Of a DNA stretch of 64,000 bases, positions 29,484-42,731 are shown piece after piece. Source of the DNA: Symsagittifera roscoffensis (lineage: Eukaryota; Xenacoelomorpha; Acoela; Convolutidae); the NCBI RefSeq assembly GCF_963678635.1, contig NC_087069.1:23485549-23549548 (forward strand), given 5' to 3'. The notes under the pieces were generated by a model. It ran no database searches. It was not told the DNA's origin and saw only the letters and a program-made list of their open reading frames with translations. The first letter of the stretch is position 1; each line of letters starts with the position of its first letter. Made by a program: the position numbers and the translations under genes.

Positions 29484-32400
29484 GCTCCCAAAGGTGGTGG
29501 AAAATTGTTAAGGGGTTTCAAAAGTAGGGCTTCCAGAGGTTTTGAAAAGCGCTGGTGCGGTTAAAATTAAGGGTTTTTAGTAGGCTTTCATAGACTTTGA
29601 AAAATTCTTAGTAGTTTATGTATTAGCTGCAAGCAAAAGCTAAAGTATATATTGAAATTTATATAAAGTATAGTTAAAGTATATTTTCCCTTAGAATGCA
29701 ATTTTGTTGTCGTGTTATAAACAGCACAGCAGGTGACAGTTTCCTCCCTCTTTTTGATTTATAACCACATCAACTGGTAAAATTGCTCTGAAAAGTGACC
29801 ACAGTAAAATGCCAGCTAAACTTAGTTGAGTTTGGTCCGCTTTTGAACTTAAGCGAGAAATCATTTGGCATAACAACGACCTCCTGATGCTTAGAGCAGT
29901 ACGACCTAAGAAGAATTGAAAGCAAGTACAGCGACGTACGAACACTTGCGAAGAAGCAACTTGGTCAAGTAAAAGCGAACAGGCAGAACAATCGATCAGC
30001 AGTTGCGAGCAAACAACGGGGCAACCTGCTCAGCCTGAACGAACCTACATGAAGCTGGTTCATTCAAGAAGTGGGCAAAAGACGTACTTTAAAAAATCAT
30101 AGGGTGCGGATAAACGTAATTCGATCAACCGACCCAGTGAACGGTCTTGCGCTCTTGAGCTATCAGAATTTTACTTTCGGTTAATAATATATTCTGCATG
30201 AATCAACGAGAACGGCCGATTGATAAAAGTTTTTTTTTTGTAGACAACCGAGTTTAAGCTGATCCTGAAGCAGCTTGGGAGTTTGATTCAGGTGTAAAAA
30301 AGTACATTCCGAAACAAATGATTTCTCAAAGGATCAACACGCGTCTTTGAGTCCTTCAGATGAAAAACAACAAGCAAGTGAGCTCCAAACAATGCGTTTG
30401 ACTAGAGGTCAGATAAAAAAGCCCAAAGCAGATCTCCCATCTTTTGCTGAGGACTGCACGGCGACAACGAGCTCCGTTAACGCTGGTGTGCATGGAAAGA
30501 CGAATCTAGGAGCTGCTGAAACTTTTAAACTAATAAACTTGTCTAGAACGTGTCGAAAAAGGTGGATATATTATCCTGCAAAGAGGGTTTTCAAGGACTG
30601 ATTTCATAACATTTTTTGAGCATGCGTCACAATGTTTTTTGTCGTACTAGCTCTAGAAGCTTTCAAGAAAATCTAGCTACCCTGGAATTAGAAAGATTTA
30701 CAACTCAATACTGGGAATCATTATTGATTCAAGTGGATGAGCGAAAATTTTTATCCACATTTTAAGCGGGAAACTACAAAATCGCGTTTTTTTTGGGCGC
30801 GCGTTTCCCCCTCAAAATTAGTAATTATTGGTGACAGAGGGAAACGTAGAGAGGTTTTATGGACCATCAGCCAAAAAAATACCTCAAAATAGTAAAAAGG
30901 TAGAAACTTTTGGTTCGGCAAGTGGTCGAATCCACGAGAGGGGGAACGTATACCCCAATAATTGGAAATTAAAATGAAATTTAATTCAATGCTTTTTACA
31001 ACAAAACGAAACAAGGAAATAGAAAAAACTTATTTTCATGTGATTTTTTACTGATTAAACAATCCATCATAAAGGATTTTAAATGAGTTTTAATGTATCA
31101 AATTATGCGGGAACAATGGATTTAAAACAATTTAAAATCCAAATTTGTTGTCTGAGAGTAACATGGGAATCGATTATATTTTAACATGGTAATCAACATT
31201 TTTTTGAAATTGTGAAATCAGTTAAAGTATTTTTGTTCCCAGTAGTTCGGAAGGTTGCTCCACCCAGTAACGGAAAACACTACTGTTTCCTTAGTTGCAG
31301 AGGCTGAGTTTAAATTGCTTAGGATTCACATTTTTCACAGATAGGTGGTATAAGATATACTTAAGTTGAATTAAACCCGATTTGAGAAAAAGCTCAGAAG
31401 CTGTGGTTTCTGAAATTAATTATTACGAGGCCAAATTTGCACTTGATAGGCGCACGATTCGTCTTTGTATGTCCTCTGGAACCCAGACTCCAGAGACAAG
31501 TCTTTTAAACATGTTAAAATTTTGTCGGAACGATCATAAAGAATAAAAGAACAAAAGAAAAACAAAGAGGACGTCCTTGTTGCGGAGTCCGCTAACAGTT
31601 CACAATAAACACAGTTTGGCCTCATAATGATCTTATGAGAGACCCGTAGGATCTATGTATGTATAAGAGATCAATCATAGGGTGTCGGGGGTTCTTTAAA
31701 GAATAAAAAAACATCTACAGAAATTAAAAACCGTTAGATCTTGGTTCGATGCCAATTGTCGTCTTAACCTGGAAAGTATTTCCGCTTTGTCTAAGAAAAC
31801 AAAACCAGAGAAAAGCTATTTGGCATACAAAACTCGATCTTCTTCCAGTTACAAAAGTTTTAGAGCCATCGAAATTATTCCTTGAAGATCGCACGTAAAA
31901 CTTTCCTGAGCAAATTTACACTCAAAATTTCACCTTCGAGTCCAAGTTTTCATACTTTTAAACATAGCCAATAATCAAAAATGGGCAAGAGCAATGAACG
32001 CAAGTGAACATAAAAAAAACACTGATTTTCTTGAAAAAATCCCAATTTTCGAATTTCAAAGGAAAAAAAGATGCCCCTCAAAAAAAGAAGCTTTTCGAAT
32101 TTCTAGAACAACTTATAATTGGCAATTTTTTGATAACATGATCCCAATTAGAGAAAACTGGATCAATAGGTAAAGTTTTTATTCCGCTGGAAATCTAATA
32201 AATAAATTCCACTTTCGAAACTAAAAATCGTTCACGCTTTTTTGCGCTATTTCCACGTTTGTTTTTGAAGAGTGCTATTTACCTCACTTTCAGTAAATGA
32301 TTTCAATTGAACTGAAAAAGTGCATATATACCTAAGTGCATTCATAAATGCATCAATATGCATGAAAGCACATCTGTTGTTATTTGAGACTTTTAGGACT

Positions 32401-32523
32401 TTTCCTGAAAAAAAAAGTAAATCAACAAGACCTATATAAGAGTCTTCACTACGTTCATTATTTTGAATTAATCGCTGAAGCAAAACACTTTGAAAGATTA
32501 AAAGAAAAAGAGCCACATTAAAG
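29484..32523. other. Gene-poor AT-rich region
   Basis: About 3 kb without a recognisable gene. A frame at 30347-30601 (plus) has mildly coding-like composition but a TTG start and no known motif. Confidence 0.45.
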
Positions 32524-32570
32524 TGGAGCTCCTGAATGGACACGAACCACCAATCTTTCGGTTAACAGGG
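32524..32570 (-). repeat. tRNA-Asn-derived fragment (3' half plus anticodon loop)
   Basis: On the minus strand it contains CTGTTAACCG, the anticodon loop of tRNA-Asn(GTT), followed by a T-arm-like GGTGGTTCG and an acceptor-like end. The 5' half is missing. The fragment starts at the same tRNA position as those at 55857 and 61875. It is not a functional gene. Confidence 0.6.
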
Positions 32571-33094
32571 ACATCCCGTCAATTCGACGTCAAAACAGAT
32601 ACAGGAGTTTTGCTACAGCCAGCGATAAATTAGGCTGAGTAGAACGTATGTCGTTCACAGTTCATGAGGAAAAATTGCAAAAGAGAAACAACTCAACAAA
32701 CTTCAACTGATTCAACCTTTAGTAATCGTGCTTATATTACCTAATTATGAGAGTAATTTCAGTTACCCCTTTTTCCCTCTTATACAACTTGCTCCCCGGG
32801 AGTGTTCATGACTTCTAACGATTTTTAGTTTTGATTTCTTTCTGATGGACTTATTTTGCCCATACTTTCATACTCTTAAATAAACACTGAATCAAAACAT
32901 TTCGAAAGATTGAAAGAAGAAGAGCCACAACAAACGGCGCTTCTGGGAAAATAGAGGCAATCAGATAACAACCGAGGATGATCAGGGAATATCACGTAAC
33001 GGTAAAAGGGACGTAAAAATTTTTGTAGTATAATTGTGCTTATGTAGAAGACTGAGTAATTGTAACTAGTTAACAGTAAACAAGGAACCAACCA

Positions 33095-33931
33095 CCCGAG
33101 TCGACCAAAAATGCTAGTCATACAATTTTCAAGTATGAAAAAATGCTAATCATATACTTTTCATGCAATTCCATACGTACAGAAAATTGCAGATGTACAG
33201 ATCAATGAATAGTGATTTTCCATGTATGAAATTGTATGACTATTTCCCATAAAACAAAAAAAGCTAATTTTTTCAAAACTTAAATTCTCAAAATTATGGG
33301 ATGCGTTCGTGATCAAACGCAAGTGACAAAAACCATGGGTTAATCAAAACTAAAGTCATCAAAGGTTTGTAAACGACCTGAATAATACAAAAGTTCTCTA
33401 ACACAATTGATGTACTAAAAGCATCAAACTTGTACACTTTGGCAAAAACTTTTAAAGATGTCTATTTTTAAAATTTGAGTCTTTGAATTATCAGATAAGG
33501 ATTTACCTAAGCAAGCCATATAAACTAAACAGGAGTGCTTAGCGTTTCTGAAAAAAAAAATGAAAACGGAAAAATCATGCATTTTGAAAAATGCTTGTTT
33601 GAGTACAAAATTCGATTTGCGGTTGAAAAAAAGTTTTGGGGCAATTTCAAAATTACTTTAGAATAGTTTTTCTTGTCGTCATCAAAAAAAATGCTATTCA
33701 TACAATTTCCATATATGGAAATTGTGTGACTGGCGTTTTTTGACAAAAAGTGTTTCTTTTTCTGAAGTACGATACGCCAAATTTTTTGCCAAAACAAGAA
33801 AAAAAGTTCTTTGAAATTTCGATGACATCATTTTAGAAAAATGTATGAAATTTGTATGATAGTGTTTTTTCATAGACTTGGTTTTTGGAATTGTATGACT
33901 AGAATTTTTGGTCTATGGAGGTCAACTCGGG
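33095..33931. mobile_element. 837-bp TIR element (MITE-like)
   Basis: CCCGAGT at the left end and ACTCGGG at the right end start inverted repeats of about 35-45 bp that share GACC, ACCAAAAAT and CTAGTCATACAATT. The right arm has a 10-bp insertion. The inside holds further copies of the CATACAATTTC motif in both orientations, including a 24-bp perfect palindrome (33702-33725). No transposase frame is present and no clear target duplication is seen. A small non-autonomous DNA transposon is the likeliest reading. Confidence 0.55.
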
Positions 33932-33953
33932 ATAAGTGCAAGTGCGTAGCCCT

Positions 33954-34043
33954 CGGTTTAAGCGTGGCCTCCTTTTTAAGCGTCGCCTCCGTTTAAGCGT
34001 GGTCTCCTTTTGTACAACCGTGGCCTGTAAAAACGTGGCCTCA
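33954..34043. repeat. Short tandem repeat, about 5 units of 17-20 bp
   Basis: Units follow TTTAAGCGTGGCCTCC with point changes. They lie just outside the right end of the TIR element. Confidence 0.7.
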
Positions 34044-34852
34044 TTTTTCATTTTAGCAATTATCTCAAGACAGCACAATTTATACTTTTTGAGCCGTAGA
34101 TAATTGACGTTTTTTCTCGGTATTTTTTAAGTTATTCGATAGAGTAATCTGGAGTCAAAGTAACACCGGACTTTTTATTTTGAATTAGTTTCATTCCTAT
34201 CTCTCCACTGATACGAGGGTTAATTCTGAAGTCTGAAGTCTAAAGATTGGTTTGAACTTCTGCATGAAAATTCATGGCCAGTCTTTTCTTCTGCTTTCCT
34301 TGCATATAACATAAACATCTAACAGCTCAAGTGGCGCAAATTCGTTTGAACGATAATTTAAACAGAGGCAAATGGAGCTTTGAATCACTACCGATAGAAC
34401 GAAAACATTCGATCACAAGATAGTGATTACAAAACAAATTGGGTATCGAAAGTTTTCTATAAAACTGATTTGAAAAAACTTTTCGAAGAATAAAAAAAGC
34501 AACAAAAAAAAACAAATAACTTTCATACCCTTGTATCAGATGATGTTCATAAAGAGCCTTAAAAAGACTTGAGAAGCTCTCACCAAGCAACAACTAAGAC
34601 GAAAAAACAATATGTCGATCCCCGTTAAACTAAAATGAAAACTCTTGACAAAAAACATTTTAGTCGAGAGATTTGAATTTCAAAGTACTTCCGACCCATC
34701 CTACCTAAAAAGTAAAATAAAAATAAAAAACATTGAGATAATAAACCCATATAACAAAACGCCCAAATCGTTTGAAAAACACCTATACAATATCTTCAAT
34801 TTCAGAATAGTAAACATAAACATTACAAAAAAATTTCAAATAAAAACAAGGA

Positions 34853-36680
34853 TAGCCGGTTACTGTGAAAGTAGCACAGAATGTTCCGAACCATAGTCTT
34901 AAAAAATACAAAATTTTTTTTTCAATTTTTTGTCATTTTTTTTCGGTGTGGCGTGATAAAAAAGTCTGAAAAATTTGCGGTTTAGGTAGTTTTGACAGCA
35001 ATACTAAAGTAAGTAAGTTGAAATACAGTTCTTGTAGAAACATTACTTTAAAAACGAAAAAAAAAATCAAAAAAAATTTCGAAATTTTTAAAAAATTTAT
35101 GCAGTTTTTTGAAGTTCTTAAAAATTTGATTCCAAAAAAATGCTTAAATACTTAAAGTAAACCAATTTTAGCCAAGTAAAACTAAGTTTTTTTCGTTTTA
35201 AATTGAGCTAATGTAAGCTTTCAAGCAATTAAAATAAGAATGCTCGCTCGCTTTATTCGCTCGAAATAAGACGAAAAATCAAAAAACTGCGGCCGGTTTT
35301 TATCGACACTGCGAATTTTTTTTGAGGCGGTCCGATCAAGACTGTATAGCATTAATATGATATATCACTCAACAAAGTCCGATCATTATTTGTGGTACCT
35401 AATTTTGCGTGGAAAACAAAAAAAACTAAAACAGACACGAATACAAAGTTTTGCCCTATTTCAATGGTCGGAACTATAAAATTGCTAAAATAGAACAAAA
35501 ATTCAACTAATTTCATGAGATGTGGCTATTTAAGCAGTTTAACAAATGATAATTGAAAAAGAAAAAAAAACAGAAAAAGTAGACGGACTGAAGTTAGGTT
35601 AAAAACCACGAACTCAAAAAAACTCAACAAAACAACCGCTTCTTTAAAATGTTTTTTACAACATAAGATGAAATAATACATAGTTTAGTTTGAAATCTCC
35701 TAAAATTAAGTATGTCAACTTTTACGTGGATCAATGAAAGTAACTGGAGGTGAGTTTTACAAATTTGTAAGAAAAGATTTTACAGGAAAAAAGTAGAAGT
35801 TTTAAGTACAACAACTCGAGCAAGTGAATTAAGGCCAAAGAGCTCAATCTTGGGTTCAAAAACCTTGAAAAGTTTATTGAATTTTACAGAGCTTGTTGCT
35901 CTGAAGTTTTTGAAAATAAACAGATTTGGCGTTAAACACGATCCGTTTGAAGTATCACTATCACAAACCTGGTTGACGGCATGAACCAAAAGAAGTTAAA
36001 AATCCACGCAACTGGTCTACAAAAACGTTAAGCATTACGTTCTAAAATATCGGAATTGTACGAGTGATACAGAATAGAAGTTCCAAAAAAGGGTGTTTTT
36101 TATTGGTGAATAGACGCAATATTTTTTCCATGAAGTAGAAAGTGTATGATTGGATTTTTCGCTATGACTTTGGTTTTTAATTTTATTCGTTAAAAATTGA
36201 AACTTGATAAACTCCTCCAATTATGTTTAAAAAGGGAGAAATTTATTATTTTTCGAAATGTTCGCAAATATCAGAAACTGAAACTTAACAAAGTTTTTAA
36301 AACAATATTATATAAAAAGTGGAATAAAATTATCGTCTTATTTAGATATGATTACAATCTGAGAAGAATTTTTGTAATCCATCATTTAGAATATTGATTC
36401 TTTTTGTTCCGATCATTTTGAAGCATTGGGAGGAATTTTGTATTTAGGTTTGTTTTAATTTTTATATAATTTTTAAACCTTTTTTTTTTTGCTTTTCCAC
36501 ACAAATTCGGGTACCACAAAAAATCATCGGACTGGGTTGAGTGGTATATCATATTGAAGCTTTTCCAATCGTAGTCCGAATGACATGACCGAAACATTCT
36601 GGGCTACTTGCACAGTAACCGGCTCTGGTCGAACTTTAGTCGGAAAATTCTGAGCTACTGGCAAAGTAACCGGCTATCTT
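34853..36680. mobile_element. Degenerate inverted-repeat element
   Basis: AGCCGGTTACTGTG...AGTAGC...CAGAATGTT at 34853-34890 recurs inverted at 36588-36625, and once more, in the same orientation as that right-hand copy, at 36640-36675. A second inner pair (about 35330-35405 and 36509-36580) shares ATATGATATA and CACTCAAC. No transposase is seen. The left side has about 430 extra bases between its two arms, so the structure is disturbed. Confidence 0.45.
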
Positions 36681-36871
36681 TGTTTTCAATTTTGCCATTA
36701 TTTGTCCGTGATGTGGTAGAGGAACTCAAAAGAGCCAAAAATATGGACCTTTTTTTACTAATCATAAATTAGGAATTTTGAACATGGTTTTTTCGGAAAA
36801 CTACTTTCAAAAACTTAAAAAATATCTGAAATAAAAAAAGTTTATACCCAATGCACTAAAATATTTCTAAA

Positions 36872-37181
36872 ACTAAAACTACTGAAAAAAAAACATTTTA
36901 CGGCCTAAACAGAAACTTATCTTCCCATTATTAGCCTGCTTGCTTCTTTTATTCTCTCAGAGTTAGACTAACAGTCAAAAACCTTAAATCGACATTCTTG
37001 GATAAGGTTTATGCCGTTCGAATCACAAACTAAAACTACTGAAAAACAAAATTTATTTTTTCGGCTTAAATAGATCTTTATGCTCCCATTATTAGCCTGC
37101 TCGCTTCTTTCGGAACTAGACTAAAAGTCAAAAACTTTAAACCGACATTCTTGGGAAATGTTTATGCCAATCGAATCACAA
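36872..37181. repeat. Tandem duplication, two units of about 155 bp
   Basis: Unit 1 at 36872-37028 and unit 2 at 37029-37181 share most of their sequence, including ACTAAAACTACTGAAAAA at the start and CGAATCACAA at the end. Confidence 0.75.
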
Positions 37182-37639
37182 CTGAAAAAAAGCCTGTGAT
37201 ATATCACTTGACCCTTTTCCAAGATTATTTGACAAACCAAATTTTCCGTTAAAAATTATTTTAAAAGAGGAATCCAAAAACCTTAAAGACAACTGATGAT
37301 AAATTACTCTCATTGAGAGGTCAGAACAGAAATTAGATTGAATTATTAAAAAACTGATTTTGAAAAATCTACCGGTCAGTATAATAGAGGTCAGAATAAC
37401 TCTTATCAACTTTCTTTTGAAGTTTTTTTGCCAAAATTGGGGGTTATATCAAAAAGGGTATCAAAGAGTGTTCCTACTTTTTAGCATTTTTTGTGATCTA
37501 CTAGTTAAATCCTTACTTTCAAATTTCGTTGCTCAATCTTTTGTCGTAAAATTCATGTTTCCCAAAAGACAATTTATTTTTTTTTCATACATAATAATAA
37601 CTAGGACTCTAGACAAGACCTTAGGAATTATATTAATAA

Positions 37640-37700
37640 TCATAATTATAATTAAAAAAATTAATAATCATAATCATAATCATAATAATAAGAATGAATT
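37640..37700 (-). repeat. Microsatellite tail of LINE A
   Basis: On the minus strand the sequence after the LINE 3' UTR is a run of TTATGA/TTATTA units. A simple-repeat tail in place of poly-A is characteristic of CR1-clade non-LTR elements. Confidence 0.65.
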
Positions 37701-37761
37701 AAGGCCGCAAGGCGGGGATTAGTTGCTCTTAGCCATTGATAACAAAGTTAGTAAAATAAAC

Positions 37762-38073
37762 TTAAAACCAAGACGCTGGATAAATGGAGCGTTTAAATGT
37801 TTGTAGTTTGTCAAACAATAACAGGTTCAAATTCTTTTTAAAGATTACAGGTTCTTGAAAAAGATTAGAGCCAGGCAAATTGTTTGATCTCGCGAGGGTG
37901 TTTGACATTTCTGCGAGACGGTAAAAGAAGTTTTCACAAAGTTTGCTCCGTGTTATCATTGGCATTTTTAAAAACGTATTATTTCCTGTTCGATTTGAAT
38001 CAGGGCGCTTGTCGATTGTCCAAAAATCAAAAAAAAATATCGTCAACTTGTTATTAAGAATGTTATTGAGCAA
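37762..38073 (-). pseudogene. LINE A ORF2 C-terminal domain fragment
   Basis: A 103-codon frame has the pattern FFYRLAEMSNTLARSNNLPGS and FKKNLNLLL. It corresponds to the conserved tail of CR1/Jockey-like ORF2 (FF-R..WN-LP...FK..L). It ends about 120 bp before the microsatellite tail. Confidence 0.5.
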
Positions 38074-38187
38074 AATTAAATCGTGATTGAATAACGTACG
38101 TAAATTGGCAACAGTTCGCTTTCATTCAAGTAAAAAAGGATAATCCTCATTCAATTCATGTTTTTTGCAACTCACTTTTAAGCATCG

Positions 38188-39033
38188 TCATTGAAAATTT
38201 TCTGTTCGCCCACATTGGTTTTTGGTCGCAAACCAAATTGGAGATGCATAAAAAACTATTGATAAAACGCAACTTTTAAAAAGCGAAACCCGAACAGATC
38301 TTGTCAGTGAGTTTGGAGAAGATCTTCTGATGCAATTAATTTGCAATTTTGAAGCCTTTCGGTGATGTGGTATAACCATGACATTTTGAAATTACACTAA
38401 ACACCAAGGTTTTTTGCCGTGTCTTCTAAAACTATTTGTTCTCCATCAAAAGATAAAAGATCGCTTAAAGGGTATCACCTGTTTGATTTTTGAAATCTAA
38501 TTTGTTCAAATTTGTCTAAACTGAAGACAGTTATGTTTTCTGCTGCCCAGGTGATTACACTGTTTAAATCTATTTGAATCGAAGAAAGGTCAAACCAATT
38601 TTCAATAACTTTTTAATCGTCAGCATATAAAAAAGAAGGGTTGTCAAAAATTTCTGGCATCTCGTTTATATATAAAGAAAACAAGCAAACTGCAAAAATT
38701 GATCCCCGTGGACCACCACTTAATTTCTGTTTGTGAGGTAAGATGCCAAAAAGTGAAGAAACTCATCGTCGGAGCCTTTTTGTCAAGCTTGTATAACATA
38801 ATGTTATGGCTAATAGAGTCGAAAATTTTTGAAACATCTAAAAATAAGGTGAGAATTGTCTTTTTTGGATTATATTTGGTAACGGCTTGATAATACAACC
38901 CATAGAACGTTTCAAGAATTCTATTTGCATCATTCGAGCAATGAAGTCTGTTGTTTAAGAAAAACAAACGCAAAGTTTTGCAGTCTGCTTTACGGATACA
39001 GCAACGGTTTAGATTTATCTGTTCCGTTTCCAT
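38188..39033 (-). pseudogene. LINE A reverse transcriptase fragments
   Basis: The frame at 39033-38644 holds FLDVSKIFDSISHNIMLYKL, the RT block with the first catalytic Asp of non-LTR enzymes. After a break, 38379-38188 holds LFKSCVLSIVFYASPIW, matching the thumb-region block. The block with the two catalytic Asp residues is scrambled. The gene is inactive. Confidence 0.65.
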
Positions 39034-39399
39034 TTCAAATGCTATTTGACAGGAAAGTGCAGGATGATCTGAGAAGCTTTGGTTTATTTCGAAGTTATGG
39101 CATAAAAAAGGGTTGTCGGTTTATAATACGTCTCGTTGTAAAAAAAATCATTATCTGTCAGTAACCAAGATTGAACTTCGCGAATGATTTCATAAAACTG
39201 GATTCACGCTGATCATCACTTGATAAAGTATTCCAATCAAATGAAGTTAAGTTCAGATTGCCGATAAAATCCACTGCGTTGAGTTCAAGTTAGATTCTAC
39301 CATATGAACAATGAGTTGTTTGTTCACTTCACTCAAAATTTTTCAAATATAATATTGTTCAGAATATGAGACCTGCATAGTGGTGGATTGCAAATGGCT

Positions 39400-39690
39400 G
39401 TCACGCAAAGCATTAGGTTATTCAGCTTCACAAACAAATGTGAACTGAAGTCAAAAATCACTGATCGATCATCGATGAAAGTCAAATTAGATGATGTTTA
39501 AACCGCAATTAGGACTCCTCCGTGAGGTTCAGTTTTCCTATCAGAACGGTGAATCACTTCATATATGTCTGCGCAGAAGACTGCAGCATTTTCAACCTGT
39601 TTATCCACTTATCTTTCACTTAGGGCAACAATGTTAGGTTGATCTTCCGTTCAATTGTTAAAATTGATCTGCAATTAAGTGACGCAAAAT
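39400..39690 (-). pseudogene. LINE A endonuclease remnant
   Basis: In minus frames the sequence encodes NIVALSE, then YEVIHRSDRKTEPHGGVLIAV with stops interspersed. These are hallmark blocks of the AP-like endonuclease of LINE ORF2. LINE B has the same blocks. Confidence 0.55.
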
Positions 39691-39706
39691 CTATGTCATT
39701 TAGTAG

Positions 39707-40464
39707 TCAAGAGGAAGAGTTCCCCTTATCAAGAATTCGACCACACTCAGATTGAAGCTGTTTGTTACAGTCAATTGTGTAAGTGCCAAAAACAAGGCTT
39801 CCAGCCTTTATTTTGAATTCTGATTTTTCTTTTTGCATCAAAGAACTCAATTCGTAATTACATTTCAGAAATTTCCTTTCGTTCTGATAGTCCGCAAAAT
39901 TCATAAATTCTTTGATATACATATTCGAATTTTTACCTTTCTCAATAACAAAAAAAATAATTTTATGATGCCAAGGAGATGAAATGAAAAAGACAAAAGG
40001 TCCTGATTTGTGTGGTTGTTCTTTACCAAGTCTAAAACAGTCGCTCACAGTAATTTCTTCAAGTTTAATCATATCTCTGAACATTTGCAGCAAACTGTTT
40101 CTGTCCCTTTTAATTTGTACAACTTTATTGTCCTGAATAATTTCTGCTAACCCATATATCACTAGTTTCTTATATCACTAGAGTCTGTTTTAGCTTGGTT
40201 CGGGGAGGGAGCATCATTAATTGTATATAAACCAGACACTTTTATCTTGCCCAATTGACGAAAAATCGTTACTCGGTTTAATGGACTGCTTCGAAAAAGC
40301 AAGGTTTTTGTTGCTGATTTTTTTTTCTGAACTGTCAATGTTTGGTCGTTATTCTGTTGTATTGAAAATTTTACACTGGCTAAATTGTTTTGGATTGCTA
40401 AATTTGCGTTTTGATTTTCGTTTGTGATTTTCTCAAAAGATTTTTTCGATTTATCTCTTTTCAT
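39707..40464 (-). pseudogene. LINE A ORF1 (frameshifted)
   Basis: The N-terminal part (40464-40162) is Lys/Ser/Asn-rich and ends with a TAG. The next frame continues at once with VIYGLAE and, later, DCFRLGKE and a PFVFFISS segment. These match the general ORF1 nucleic-acid-binding layout of CR1-like elements. One frameshift at about 40162 splits them. A CxxC-rich remnant of a PHD-like finger lies just upstream. The product would bind element RNA if it were intact. Confidence 0.6.
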
Positions 40465-40640
40465 TTTTTAAGTCTAAACACTTCTCGCATTTCCTGAATA
40501 AACCTTTTTATTTGCCTAAATTTTAGAGAACTTCCTTAGGCAGTTTGTAACAATCATCGTAAGCCAGGTTTCGCAAATGTCAAACGAATGACAATTAAAT
40601 TTGCATTCATTTCCGCAAAGTTTACATGGGTATTCGGGAT

Positions 40641-42593
40641 CTTCAGGTAATAAAACACTTATATTCTGTTTATTAGACGTTTTCTATTTCCTTTTTGACA
40701 TTTTCCCGGAAAAAACTCGGGGGAGTAATTGGATTGATCTCACCAAGCTCAACAATCTCCTCCAATGTTCTTTTGAATCTGGATGCCTTCATTCCAGCCC
40801 AAGTGTCCACCAATAGGGATCTGTTGAGTGTTCTTTCTAAATAATTCCTCTCCTCCAAACCAGTCAAAATCCTTTACTAGTTGAAGTTCTTTTCAGGCCC
40901 CCACGCGCATAGTTTCACTGGTGATCTGATATAGTATTGAGACGCAATAGAGAAGAAATTTTAATTAAAACAAAAATATTTTAATTTTTGTTTTATAATT
41001 TCAATTCAACTGCCAATTAAAATTGACTGAAGAGGATTGTCTCAGCTATTTACGAGACTACAGCATGTCAAAACAGTAAGCTACGAAGTTATTTCAAACT
41101 ACCCACCCAATCCCAAATCCTTTTCCGAACTATTTAGAAAGTGCTTGTCGATGCGTAATGGTATCATGCGACCTACTAAAACAAGAGATAACCAAATTTT
41201 GTCGGAAAAGAGGCCAAGCAAAAATTTTCGGTTCATCATCTCGAAAGCCTGATAAATCTATTGTTTTAGCACGGTGCTTAAAAATCACTAAGTATGGAAA
41301 ACCCTTTGAATATTTTGGATAGAGTGGACATTATTACAAATTTATCTGAGCTTTCATACCAGACATTTTTATACTACTGTCTCAAGAAAACCCGAGAACA
41401 TTTTTTATAGCATATTTGATAAAAATCAGGTCCCTCAGGCTGCAAATTTCAGAAAAAAATCACTAGCATTTTTTAACTGCAAAGCTACAGGGGATTGAAG
41501 TTACTTCTTTTAGGAATTATTTTTGCGCGTTATATCATCCCTGTTTTCTGTAAGCGCTTAGACGGTGAAAAAAATAGCCTCAAACACTATTCAAGTTAAA
41601 ATAAGACAAATTAATTGGCTCGAACGTACGCCCCGGATTTATTTTGAATTAAATTTCTGGGTCTAAGTATGCTAAATAAGATTATAAACACTCTACAACG
41701 GGATGAATATAGATTCACCACTAAATCAGCTGAATATTTCACGTGTCGATACTATTTTATTAAAAATGCATTTTAAACTTTAAGGAAATCATACCAAAGG
41801 AAAGCTGTACTCATTACGTGTATGGATAATCACTTTTACTTGAAGTTCAAAAAAGATAATTGGCAAACTAAAATGGAAAGAAAACAAACCTTCGAGCAAT
41901 AGTTGGCGATTTAACAACCCCGGCATCTTTTAGCGGCAGATTTCGATATCTCCTAGTGAAATTCGATCGGCTTGGCCTCAAAAATGAAGCGCTTTAAGAA
42001 AAAATTTGATAGACCATTAAAAACGCCAGATATATGCCCATAAACAATCCAACAGAAATTGGATATTGAATGCTTTGCAAAGCAAGCGCAATCGCTTTCG
42101 TCGTAATTTCAACTTAAATTGTTCAACAACTGATGTCTAAGACATTGATGGGATCCTGGGTCAAAGTGTTCAATTGTAATTTCTTCCCGAGTCGTGCAAA
42201 ATGTCAGTTATTGACCAAAATTCATCATTCGAGAGATTAGGGTCGATTGCGAACTGCCGATACATAACTCACGAAACAAAAATACGAAAATTTTCATTTC
42301 TATTTTACAGCATGTATTCTTCAACCTCCTGGATATATTTAAAAACTTATATTTTTGCCAAAAAAAGTTATTGAACTTCCTGAATAAAGAAACTGAGAAA
42401 ATTGTCAAACCTCTTATTGGTAGTAAATTTTTTCGTTACACAGAATTTTTTTGGACTCAGCTTCATAAGCTCGTTTTTACTGAACCAAATGAAAATGAAT
42501 TGAAACAGATTTGGCTCTGAGACATTGGTACATCTAGAGACTATCCAAAATTTTAATATGCAACCTATTTTAGCTGACTTACAAATTTCAGAT
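40641..42593. other. Gene-poor region downstream of ARID2
   Basis: A minus frame at 40673-40867 has coding-like composition next to LINE A but no recognised motif and no ATG. Otherwise nothing is supported. Confidence 0.4.
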
Positions 42594-42628
42594 GTGCGTG
42601 TGTGTGTGTGTGAGGGGGGGGGGGGGGG
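42594..42628. repeat. (GT)n then (G)15 simple repeat
   Basis: A GT-dinucleotide run is followed by 15 consecutive G. The length is probably polymorphic. Confidence 0.9.
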
Positions 42629-42731
42629 CAGGTATCTAAAAAATCACGCAATCGAAATTATTGAATGCCAAATCCTAATTTTGTCGACTTTTTATTCAGG
42701 TCGACGAAAAATCTTTTACCGTTAAAAAAGA

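Larger units (their letters stand above)
37640..40640 (-). mobile_element. LINE A: decayed CR1-like non-LTR retrotransposon
   Basis: Fragments occur in the right order on the minus strand: PHD-type zinc-finger remnant (about 40640-40450), ORF1 (40464-39707, frameshifted), endonuclease remnant (about 39690-39400), RT (39033-38644), late RT domain (38379-38188), C-terminal domain (38073-37762), 3' UTR and microsatellite tail. Many stops and frameshifts make it inactive. It may be nearly full length, about 3 kb. Confidence 0.75.

Noticed and set aside
30110-30182. Possible tRNA or tRNA-derived SINE head (minus strand)
   Set aside because: Box-A-like TAGCTCAAGAGC and a box-B-like GATCGAAT are present, but no complete cloverleaf could be built.
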